Part shown: one piece after another, positions 56,173 through 64,000 of the stretch
Position numbering within the stretch: position 1 is the first letter of the stretch
Layout: every line of letters begins with the position of its first letter
From: Dysosmobacter sp.
GTDB taxonomy: Bacteria; Bacillota; Clostridia; Oscillospirales; Oscillospiraceae
Direction: 5' to 3'
Assembly (NCBI GenBank): GCA_026169195.1
Contig: JAPFEH010000034.1
Span: forward strand, 1 to 64,000
DNA length: 64,000 nucleotides
Notes under the pieces: generated by a model
What the model was told of the DNA's origin: nothing
Seen by the model: only the letters and a program-made list of their open reading frames with translations
The model's database searches: none
Program-made: the position numbers and the translations under genes

Positions 56173-57171
56173 TCAAATCTTCAGCAGCCAAACCGCGCTC
56201 TGGAAATACACCAGCAGCGACAACGCATCCACAACAGTTGTAATCAAGGGGCTTGCCATGACCGCCGGATCCACACCGAGGCGCTTTGCCAAAATCGGCA
56301 GCAGGCCGCCTACCAGATCCGCCAGTATCACCGTCACAACCAAGGAAAAGCTCACCGTGGCTGCCACAGCAATCCCCACCTGACTCATGACCATCAGCCG
56401 CAGGAAATTGACCGCAGCCAGCACCAGCGCGCACAGCGCCCCCACCTGCACCTCTTTCCAGAAAACCCGCATCCAGTCGGAAAAACGGACCTCGCCCAGA
56501 GAAAGTCCGCGGATCACGGTCACCGAGGACTGGCTTCCGCAGTTCCCGCCGGTATCCATCAGCATGGGGATAAAGGCCGTCAATGCCACCTGAGCGGCAA
56601 GCGCCTGCTCAAAATGGGAAATGATCCCTCCGGTCAACGCGGCAGAAAGCATCAACAGCAGCAGCCACGGAATTCTGGCGCGGAAAATCCGGATGGCCCC
56701 GCTTTGAAGGTAAGGCTCCTCGGAGGGCGTCATCGCCGCCATCCGTTCCATATCCTCCGTAGCCTCTTCCTGCAAAACCGCCATGGCCGTATCTGCCGTG
56801 ACAATGCCCACCAATCGGTTCGCTTCATCCACCACCGGCACCTCCGACAGATCATATGCCTCCATCAGCTGCGCTGCCAGCTCCTGATCGTCTTCCGGCC
56901 GCAGCGTAACAAAGGGATGTGCCATCACCGTTTCCAGCCGCACGCCGCCCCGGCTGAGCAGCAGGGTGCGCAGGTCCACCTGACCCAGCAGTGAAAAATC
57001 TTCTGCCACCACATAGCAATGGCTCATGTTCTGATCGGGCAGTCCCGTCTGCCGGATGCGCTCAACGGCTTCGTTGATCCGGCTCTGCGGAGAGAGCACC
57101 ACCGGCTCCCGCCACATCACGGCGGCCACAGAATCTGTCGTCTGGTTAAATTTTTTCATCGTCATCATCAT
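56173..57171 (-). CDS. mgtE: MgtE-type magnesium transporter lacking the N-terminal domain
   Basis: CBS pair followed by TM domain with FIPMLMDTGGNCGSQSSVTVIRGL...VVTVILADLVGGLLPILAKRLGVDPAVMASPLITTVVD. Confidence 0.9.
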   Translation of the reverse strand: MMMTMKKFNQTTDSVAAVMWREPVVLSPQSRINEAVERIRQTGLPDQNMSHCYVVAEDFSLLGQVDLRTLLLSRGGVRLETVMAHPFVTLRPEDDQELAAQLMEAYDLSEVPVVDEANRLVGIVTADTAMAVLQEEATEDMERMAAMTPSEEPYLQSGAIRIFRARIPWLLLLMLSAALTGGIISHFEQALAAQVALTAFIPMLMDTGGNCGSQSSVTVIRGLSLGEVRFSDWMRVFWKEVQVGALCALVLAAVNFLRLMVMSQVGIAVAATVSFSLVVTVILADLVGGLLPILAKRLGVDPAVMASPLITTVVDALSLLVYFQSAVWLLKI

Positions 57172-57351
57172 TACCTCCTTGTCTCACAGGAGCAAATGCT
57201 CCTCTCATGGTCAGGAGGCCGGACGATCCGTTGTCTAGCCGAAACAGACGCCACACGCGCTGTTCTGACAACTGTCCCGCTTTCCGGATCTGTCCGGCCT
57301 TCCGCTACCGGCGTCCATTTCGTTCACCTCACTTTTTGAAATCAACCACAA

Positions 57352-57382
57352 AAACGCGCCCACCATACGGTGGACGCGTTCC
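57352..57382 (-). terminator. M-box expression-platform terminator
   Basis: Minus strand AACGCGTCCACC-GTAT-GGTGGGCGCGTTTTT. Confidence 0.8.
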
Positions 57383-57404
57383 TTTTCACAAAAATTCTGC
57401 TGCC

Positions 57405-57545
57405 ACCGTTCAAGCTTTAGCTCCGTCAGGCGGTGAAATCACATTAGGTCATGCCTTCTGTTCGACAAGCCCTGCTCAAACCAGCGCATGATGTCTCCAT
57501 CATTTTGCGGCAGTGATCCATATCCCGACGGTAGCCTTACCTACC
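57405..57545 (-). ncRNA. M-box (ykoK) magnesium riboswitch
   Basis: Minus strand CCGGTAGGTAAGGCTACC...GGATATGGATCACTGCCGC...CATGACCTAATG...GGAGCTAAAGCTTGAACGG, upstream of mgtE. Confidence 0.8.
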
Positions 57546-57669
57546 GGACGCATATCTGATTGTGGAGTCATCATACTGCAAAAGCAGCGGCTTGTCAAGA
57601 CTTTTTATAGTATCCCCATGGGAATTCTTTTCCGCCTTGTCCGCAAAGATGGAACCGGCATTCGCCCGT

Positions 57670-59490
57670 TCAATCCCTGAAGGCATCCATTGCCTGCAAA
57701 AACAGCGTCCCGTACCGGCGGGCTTTTCCGTTGCCCACACCGCTGACCTCCCGGAATTCCTCCAACGTCTTGGGACAGACAACCGCCAGTTCCCGCAGCG
57801 TTTTATCGGAAAATACCACATAGGCAGGAACGCCCTGCCGCCGGGCCTCTCCCGCCCGCAGCTCCCGCAGGCGCGCAAAGCGCTCTGCCGCAGTCCCTTC
57901 CAGCACCTCCGGAACCGCGGAGCGCCGCCGGGCAGCGGGAATTTCCTCCTTTTCCATGTACATGACAAGCGGCGTTGTGCGCTTCAAAAACGCCTCTGCC
58001 CGCTCTCCCGGCCGCACCACCGGATACTGGCCCGCGCTGAGCGTCAGCGCTTCCTCCTCCAGCAAAAAGCGGATGCAGGCACGCACCTCTTCCTGCGTGT
58101 GCTGCCGCAGCAGGCCATACGTATCCTCGCGGTCCATGTGGTATTTGCGCACCTTGTCCGTATCCGCGCCGCAGAGGGTCTCCGCAATGACTCCGATGCC
58201 GAAATGTCCGCCGGTTTCCATGACACAGCGGAGAATGCAGCGGGCCTCCCTGCTCACATCCACCTCTTCAAAGTTGTGCAGGCAGTTCCAGCAGGCGCCG
58301 CAATGATCCGGCGCCTGCTCTCCGAAATACCGCAGAATGGTCTGCCGCAGGCACCGGCGGGTGGTGCAATAGCGCACCATCTGCCGCAGCCGCTGAAAAT
58401 CCCGTTCCCGCAGCTGTTCTGCCGTCCGGGCGTCCAGTTCCTCTCTGGGCTCGCTGTGTTCGATCAGAAAGCGGGCCGTTTGCACATCCTGCCCGCTGTA
58501 CAGCAAGATGCAGCTGGCAGGCAAACCGTCCCTCCCTGCCCGACCGGCCTCCTGATAATAGCTTTCCATATCCTTTGGCATATTATAATGAATCACATAA
58601 CGGACGTTGGATTTGTCGATGCCCATGCCAAAGGCGTTGGTCGCCACCATCACCTGCACCCGATCAAAGAGAAACTCCTCCTGATTTCTTTGCCGCTCCT
58701 CCGGTTCCAGACCCGCATGGTAGCGGGCGGCGGAGATCCCTGCTTCCTGCAAAAGACCGCAGATCTCCTCCACCGCCCGCCGTGTGGCACAGTAGACGAT
58801 GCCGCACTGATCCGGACGGCTTCGAATCAGCTCCACAACTGCTTCCCGCTTGTTTTTCGGCTTGCGTACCGCAAAAAACAGATTTTCCCGATCAAAGCCT
58901 GTGGCCACCTGTACCGGCCGTTCCAGTTCCAGCAGCGTTTCGATGTCTGCTTTCACATCCGGCGTAGCCGTGGCAGTAAAGGCTCCCACCGGAGGCCTTT
59001 TTTTCAACCGCTTCACAAAAGCCGGAATATTCAGATAGGAGGGACGGAAATCCTGCCCCCACTGAGAGATACAGTGCGCCTCATCCACCGCGATCAGCGA
59101 AATCTCCGCCTGCTCCGCAAAGGACAAAAAGCCCTCCGTTTCCAGACGCTCCGGCGCTACATAGATGATTTTATAGCGTCCGGCCTTGGCGCGGTCCAAT
59201 GCCAGAAGATACTGCCGGAATGTCAGGGTGCTGTTCAGAAACGCTGCCGGAATGCCCATCTGCACCAAAGCTGTCACCTGATCCCGCATCAACGACACCA
59301 GCGGAGAGATCACCAGTGTGATCCCCGGCAGCATCAGCGCCGGAACCTGATAGCAGATGGATTTTCCGGCGCCGGTGGGCATGACCGCCATGGCGTCCCG
59401 ACCGGACAGCAGCGCGTTGATGACCGGCTCCTGCCCGCCCCGAAAGGTATCATATCCAAAACAGGTTTTCAGAATCTCTTCTTTTGTCAT
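57670..59490 (-). CDS. recQ: ATP-dependent DNA helicase RecQ
   Basis: GYDTFRGGQEPVI...MPTGAGKSICYQVPAL...VDEAHCISQWGQDFRPSY; RQC cysteines and HRDC tail. Confidence 0.94.
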   Translation of the reverse strand: MTKEEILKTCFGYDTFRGGQEPVINALLSGRDAMAVMPTGAGKSICYQVPALMLPGITLVISPLVSLMRDQVTALVQMGIPAAFLNSTLTFRQYLLALDRAKAGRYKIIYVAPERLETEGFLSFAEQAEISLIAVDEAHCISQWGQDFRPSYLNIPAFVKRLKKRPPVGAFTATATPDVKADIETLLELERPVQVATGFDRENLFFAVRKPKNKREAVVELIRSRPDQCGIVYCATRRAVEEICGLLQEAGISAARYHAGLEPEERQRNQEEFLFDRVQVMVATNAFGMGIDKSNVRYVIHYNMPKDMESYYQEAGRAGRDGLPASCILLYSGQDVQTARFLIEHSEPREELDARTAEQLRERDFQRLRQMVRYCTTRRCLRQTILRYFGEQAPDHCGACWNCLHNFEEVDVSREARCILRCVMETGGHFGIGVIAETLCGADTDKVRKYHMDREDTYGLLRQHTQEEVRACIRFLLEEEALTLSAGQYPVVRPGERAEAFLKRTTPLVMYMEKEEIPAARRRSAVPEVLEGTAAERFARLRELRAGEARRQGVPAYVVFSDKTLRELAVVCPKTLEEFREVSGVGNGKARRYGTLFLQAMDAFRD

Positions 59491-59565
59491 GAATGGTTCT
59501 CCCTTTGTATGCTGAACCCATCATATCACATTCCGCGGGCAATGTCCTCTGTTTTTCGGCTGCTT

Positions 59566-60633
59566 TTATCCCAACCAGCTCAGCAAACGTCCTGCTTCCA
59601 ATGCCGCCAGCCCTCGAACACCCTCAAAGTCCACATATGGATTGTAAACGGCTTCCAGCCGGTCATGGCACGCCTTGGCGTCCTTCAAAGCATCCACAGC
59701 CTCTTTTCTCAGCAAAGCCGTCATTCTGCTCTGGAACCGCATCCGGTTCTTATTCTCCGGAGCTGTCATGGCATCCAGACGGATCCGGCGGAAGGGCTTT
59801 TTCCCGTATTCCATCTCCGGACGGGAGGAAACAAAGGCAAGCCCCAGTCCCGGCACCAGCAGGTGTTCAATGCGGTCCGGTTCCTCCGGCGCCATGCAGG
59901 CGATGGTATTCCATCCGTTTTCGGATGCCGTCCGGCGCAGACGCTCCAAGCTTTCCCCTGCCAGCTCCCAGCTGTCGGTTATTTCATAAACTTTGGAGCA
60001 AAGCGTATCCACGCTGTCAAAACACCACACCATGCCGCGGTGCGTGATACTGCCCAAAAACCGCTTCGTGGTCCTCCCCTGTTCCCGACCCTTGACGCGC
60101 AGCTCCCTGCGGATGATCCCGTCTATCCGTGCGCCCGCCCGTTCCGCATCAAAGTGCTTTTTTGCTTCTGCCGCAGTCTCCAATTCCACCTGCCGTGCCG
60201 CCCGCAGGCAATGATACGCCCGCCCGTATGCCGCCTGTAAGCTCCGCGTGTGCGCCCGTACCGCTTCCGCATCCGCTTTTGCCGCAATCAAATCATAAAA
60301 CCGCCCCAGATCCACCACCCGATCCACTGCCGCCGGAAATTCCGGCTCCAAAACATGAGGACTGGTTCCGTCTGCTATGGCGCATCGGAGCTCCGGCAGG
60401 ATCACACCATCCAGAGAATCCGGATCTCCGGAGCACCGCAGATATTCCACCGGTGTCCCCGCCTCCTCCATGGTGCGGCCCACTTCCCGCATGAAGGTGT
60501 TTTTCCCCACACCGGGCCCACCCTTGAGAATCATGAAATCGTATGTATCATTCAGGTCCACCATCTCTCCGAACAGATTCTGAAAACCGTCCCCGCTGTT
60601 CGCTCCTGCGAAAAAATGAGTGATCCGTGCCAT
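59566..60633 (-). CDS. PRK06851-type ATPase, degenerate
   Basis: RITHFFAGANSGDGFQNLF...FMILKGGPGVGKNTFMREVG; second repeat without recognisable P-loop. Confidence 0.75.
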   Translation of the reverse strand: MARITHFFAGANSGDGFQNLFGEMVDLNDTYDFMILKGGPGVGKNTFMREVGRTMEEAGTPVEYLRCSGDPDSLDGVILPELRCAIADGTSPHVLEPEFPAAVDRVVDLGRFYDLIAAKADAEAVRAHTRSLQAAYGRAYHCLRAARQVELETAAEAKKHFDAERAGARIDGIIRRELRVKGREQGRTTKRFLGSITHRGMVWCFDSVDTLCSKVYEITDSWELAGESLERLRRTASENGWNTIACMAPEEPDRIEHLLVPGLGLAFVSSRPEMEYGKKPFRRIRLDAMTAPENKNRMRFQSRMTALLRKEAVDALKDAKACHDRLEAVYNPYVDFEGVRGLAALEAGRLLSWLG

Positions 60634-60789
60634 CGCTGTCTCCTCCATTGCCTGTTTTACTCTCAGCGTATGCAGCGCTCCCCCGCATTGACAGTCCTCT
60701 GCTGTTTTTAAAATTTCCTGAAATTTCAGGTGCAATCTTTCCAATCTTTTGGTATAATAAAAAAAGCATGCCAAGTAAGGAGCCATTTC

Positions 60790-61881
60790 ATGGATCATTC
60801 ATATGAACCCATTCTTTCAGAGGAAGAACGCGCCCGGAGACGCGCCCAGCGGGCTGCCGCGCGAAAAAGGAAGCAGCGGGCCAGACGGCGGCGTCTGCTG
60901 CTGCAAACCACTCCGTTCCTTTTGCTTGCCGTCCTGTTGACGGGTGTTCTTGTGCGGAATGCCCTCAACGACCGGAAAAAAGAACCTGCTGAACAGAACA
61001 CAGCCTCTATTTCAGCTGCCGCTCCGGAAGTCTTGCCGGAAAAGCCGGAGGAACCCTCTCCTGCCGAACGTTACGCCATCTCTTCTTCCCCGGACACCAT
61101 ACAGCTGGGAGAAGCCCTGCCCAGTGCTTACGCCGTGGTGGTCGACCGTGCCAGCGGAACCATTCTGGCAGAAAAAAGTTCGGAAACCGTCATCAGTCCC
61201 GCTTCCATGACCAAGATCCTGACCCTGCTGGTGGCGGTGGAGCATTTAAAAAGTCTGGAAGATACCGTCCCCATTACCATCGAGATCACAGACTACTGCT
61301 ATGTCAATGACTGCAGCGTCGTGGGCTATGAGGTCGGGGAAACCGCAACGGTGCGGGAGCTGCTGTACGGAACGATCCTCTCCTCCGGTGCTGACGCCGC
61401 GCTGGCTCTGGCGACCTATGTCGCGGGAAGCCATGAGGCATTTGTAGATCTGATGAACGAAAAGCTGGCAGAGCTGGGTCTCAGCGATACTGCTCATTTC
61501 ACCAACTGTGTGGGGCTTTATGACAAAGAGCACCACTGTACGGTTCGGGACATGGCTGTGATCCTCAATGCTGCCATGGATGAACCCCTTTGCCGGGAGG
61601 TTCTGTCTGCCCACACCTATGAGACCGCCCCCACGGAATTTCATCCGGACGGACAAGTCCTCTCCAACTGGTTTTTGCGGAAAATCGAAGACCATGACAA
61701 AGAACAGCCGGTTCGGGCCGTGGGCGCCAAAACAGGCTATGTCGCCCAATCCGGCTCCTGTGCCGCCAGCTGGGGAGAAAACAGTCAGGGACAGGCGTTC
61801 ATCTGCGTCACCGGAAACGCATACAGCGCAGGGCGCGCCATCTATGACCACGTAGAACTTTATAAAACCTACTGCAGTTGA
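60790..61881 (+). CDS. D-alanyl-D-alanine carboxypeptidase (S11)
   Basis: SMTK, SSGADA, AKTGY motifs; N-terminal TM. Confidence 0.92.
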   Translation: MDHSYEPILSEEERARRRAQRAAARKRKQRARRRRLLLQTTPFLLLAVLLTGVLVRNALNDRKKEPAEQNTASISAAAPEVLPEKPEEPSPAERYAISSSPDTIQLGEALPSAYAVVVDRASGTILAEKSSETVISPASMTKILTLLVAVEHLKSLEDTVPITIEITDYCYVNDCSVVGYEVGETATVRELLYGTILSSGADAALALATYVAGSHEAFVDLMNEKLAELGLSDTAHFTNCVGLYDKEHHCTVRDMAVILNAAMDEPLCREVLSAHTYETAPTEFHPDGQVLSNWFLRKIEDHDKEQPVRAVGAKTGYVAQSGSCAASWGENSQGQAFICVTGNAYSAGRAIYDHVELYKTYCS

Positions 61882-61888
61882 ATGCAGA

Positions 61889-61946
61889 AACGGCGCTTCC
61901 TTTTGCACAGCGGCATACAGCCGCAGCAAAGGAAGCGCCGTTTTTT
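61889..61946. terminator. Intrinsic terminator
   Basis: ACGGCGCTTCCTTTTGC...GCAAAGGAAGCGCCGTTTTTT. Confidence 0.75.
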
Positions 61947-61976
61947 CATGTACTTCTTGATCGGGAAACAATCAGC

Positions 61977-62798
61977 TTATAAAAAGATCTCGTTTTCTTT
62001 CGGCTCCCTGCAGCTATGCTCCAGCATACGCACGTGGGACAAAAATGCCTCGTCGTCAAAATATTTGGCGCCTTTCGTACACTTCCGGACACACCGCTGA
62101 CACTTGATGCAGGTTCCGGGCACCTTGGAAACATCCTTGGGATCAATGGCGCCCATCGGGCAGAGCCGCGCGCAGGCGCCGCAGTGATTGCATCTGGAAA
62201 GTCTGGTTTTCGGCTTCGCCTTCAGGAAATTCACAGGCGCGCCATCCTCGCCCTTTGGAACGTAATAGGGCGCGTCCGGATCGCCGGGAACACAGGGCGG
62301 AGCCGGATCTTCTGTAAGGCGATCCACCTTGTCAGCAATGGATTTTGCAAAGTTTTTGATCTCAAATTCATCGCTCCAGCCGGGTCGGCCGTAGGCGATC
62401 TCATCGGTAAAGGCGTGACGGCCCACAAACGCGCCTGCCGCAGCCGTCCGGAAACCGCCGCGCTCCAAAACGGCACACAGCTCCGCCAGCGCATTGTCAT
62501 AGGCCCGGTTTCCGAAGGTCACCACCGCCACAGCCAAAGCGCCGTTTCCCCGCAGCTGTTCCCGAAAAGACGGCAGGATCTTGTTGGGAAGTTTTCCGGC
62601 ATACACAGGCGACCCTACAAGGACCAGATCTGTCTCCTGAAACGCATACGTCCGGCTGCGCTCCGCCGGCTTCGTAAAGGGTATCTCTTCCACTGGTACC
62701 TGCCAGCGCTCTGCCAGCGTTTTACCCAGCAGTGCCGTCACCCGGCTGGTATTTCCGGTGGCGCTGAAGCAAACCGTCCAGATCTTTTCAATCTTCAT
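61977..62798 (-). CDS. EFR1-type flavodoxin-ferredoxin fusion
   Basis: FSATGNTSRVT flavodoxin N-terminus; CNHCGACARLCP and CIKCQRCVRKC. Confidence 0.9.
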   Translation of the reverse strand: MKIEKIWTVCFSATGNTSRVTALLGKTLAERWQVPVEEIPFTKPAERSRTYAFQETDLVLVGSPVYAGKLPNKILPSFREQLRGNGALAVAVVTFGNRAYDNALAELCAVLERGGFRTAAAGAFVGRHAFTDEIAYGRPGWSDEFEIKNFAKSIADKVDRLTEDPAPPCVPGDPDAPYYVPKGEDGAPVNFLKAKPKTRLSRCNHCGACARLCPMGAIDPKDVSKVPGTCIKCQRCVRKCTKGAKYFDDEAFLSHVRMLEHSCREPKENEIFL

Positions 62799-62884
62799 CT
62801 GTCACGCTCCTTTCTTTTCAAAAAAGAGGCGGCCTCCGGCCATGGGTCGGAAGCCGCCCCGCAAGAAACTTCTGTGAGGTTCTT

Positions 62885-63097
62885 TTACAGGGAAAAATCC
62901 TCGTCCTTCAATTTTCCGGTGTCCAGCGCAGCCGGTCTGGGCGGCACCCGCTTCAAAGGATCGTACCGGAACGCACGGCAATGATGCTCCACCGGAACAA
63001 TGCCCTTCTTGATGCAGGCGACTTCCCGTTCATTGATCTGCTGCCCCCGCTGGCAATAGGCACAACGGGGGTCTATATCCTTTCGAAACAATTTCAC
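62885..63097 (-). CDS. Small Cys-containing protein
   Basis: CAYCQRG...CIKKG...HHCRAFRYDPLKR. Confidence 0.6.
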   Translation of the reverse strand: MKLFRKDIDPRCAYCQRGQQINEREVACIKKGIVPVEHHCRAFRYDPLKRVPPRPAALDTGKLKDEDFSL

Positions 63098-63116
63098 GGC
63101 TTCTCCCTCCGCTTTT

Positions 63117-64000
63117 TCACAGGGTATAGAGCTTCACAGCCCCGTCCTCCACCGTGGCCTTCACTTGGGAGACGGGATTTTCATAGCTGTCAATGATCCG
63201 GGTCGCCATGGGATCTTCCAGCTCCCGCTGGATGGTACGCCGCAGATTCCGGGCGCCATAGGTTCTGGAGAACGATTTCTGCGTCAGGAAAGCCACCAGC
63301 GCATCATCATAGCTAAAGGCGATCCCCTTCTCCTTCAGGGAGGTCTGAAGCTCTGCCAGCATCATGCGGGCAATGGCTCCAAAGTGCTCCTCCGTCAGCC
63401 GGTTAAAGGTAATGACCGCATCCACACGATTGATGAACTCCGGACGCAGGAACTGCTGCAGCGCTTTCATTGCCCGGTCTGCATCCTGCTCCTGCTGCGT
63501 GCGCCCAAAGCCCACGCTCCCCTCCTTGGTGGCGCTGCCGGCATTGGAGGTCATAACAATGATGGTATTTTCAAAGTTGACTTTGCGGCCGTGCGCGTCC
63601 GTGATCTCGCCGTCATCCAGAATCTGCAGCAAAACATTCAGAACATCCGGATGGGCCTTTTCGATCTCGTCAAACAGCACCACGGCATAGGGCTTCCGGC
63701 GGATCTTTTCCGTCAGCTGCCCTGCCTCATCATATCCCACATAGCCCGGCGGAGAGCCTACAATGCGGGAGACGGAATGCTTCTCCATGAATTCCGACAT
63801 ATCCAGACGGATCAGTGCATCCGGCGTATTGAAAAGGTCGGTCGCCAGCTGCTTCACCAGCTCCGTTTTGCCAACGCCGGTAGGACCTACGAAAATAAAG
63901 CTGACAGGCTTGCGTTTGGGAGAAATCCCCACGCGGTTGCGCCGTACGGCGGCAGAAACGGCAGAAATGGCCTCATCCTGACCGATGATGTGGCTCTTGA
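63117..64000 (-). CDS. ClpB/ClpC-type AAA+ ATPase, C-terminal part (truncated by window edge)
   Basis: GPTGVGKTELVKQLA, LDMSEFMEKHSVSRIVGSPPGYVGYDEAGQLTE; frame open to the window edge (SHIIGQDEAISAVSAAVRRNR). Confidence 0.93.
   Translation of the reverse strand, partial: KSHIIGQDEAISAVSAAVRRNRVGISPKRKPVSFIFVGPTGVGKTELVKQLATDLFNTPDALIRLDMSEFMEKHSVSRIVGSPPGYVGYDEAGQLTEKIRRKPYAVVLFDEIEKAHPDVLNVLLQILDDGEITDAHGRKVNFENTIIVMTSNAGSATKEGSVGFGRTQQEQDADRAMKALQQFLRPEFINRVDAVITFNRLTEEHFGAIARMMLAELQTSLKEKGIAFSYDDALVAFLTQKSFSRTYGARNLRRTIQRELEDPMATRIIDSYENPVSQVKATVEDGAVKLYTL

Noticed and set aside
57562-60240. 892-aa plus-strand ORF
   Set aside because: Antisense to recQ and the PRK06851-type ATPase, both strongly supported; low-complexity His/Pro/Gln/Arg composition typical of antisense translation of GC-rich genes.
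1-64000. CRISPR array or known defence island (R-M, CBASS, retron, TA operon cluster)
   Set aside because: No regularly spaced repeats and no recognisable cas, restriction-modification, reverse transcriptase or cyclase genes in either strand of the ORF track.

Overview
The window looks like a GC-rich Firmicutes chromosome; an Oscillospiraceae-like host is an inference from protein style only. Positions 1 to about 12,735 are the right-hand part of a prophage. On the minus strand it carries a Lar-like protein, a terminase large subunit, a DUF3102 protein, a PcfJ-like protein with a possible PcfK/AcrIIA9-like partner, and small phage proteins. An immunity region with five XRE regulators follows, then a large serine recombinase on the plus strand. 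The recombinase ends about 15 bp before the 5'-truncated remainder of a conserved Cys-rich clostridial gene, so the prophage appears to have integrated inside that gene. The rest (about 12.7-64 kb) is host core/accessory DNA: YerB-like DUF3048 and DUF4364 proteins, an ECF sigma with RsiV-like anti-sigma, MacA/MacB-type efflux, a BusR-like regulator with an OpuC-like osmolyte ABC operon, a lysine-riboswitch ABC operon, a TlpA/CcdA/Crp-Fnr and CoADR-rhodanese redox cluster, a LacI/EEP/Fbp-like ABC operon beside a divergent second LacI gene, tRNA-Ala(GGC), a siroheme reductase, cca, murC, an M-box mgtE, recQ, a degenerate PRK06851-type ATPase, a D,D-carboxypeptidase, an EFR1 protein and the edge of a Clp ATPase gene. 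The observations I rank highest are a structured ~345-nt non-coding block with its own promoter and terminator in the prophage immunity region, the prophage-interrupted host gene, an untracked 38-aa membrane peptide coupled to an XRE gene, the BusR-type bipartite operator, and a cobalamin-riboswitch-like element at 55.3-55.45 kb. All calls were made by eye; no database searches were run.
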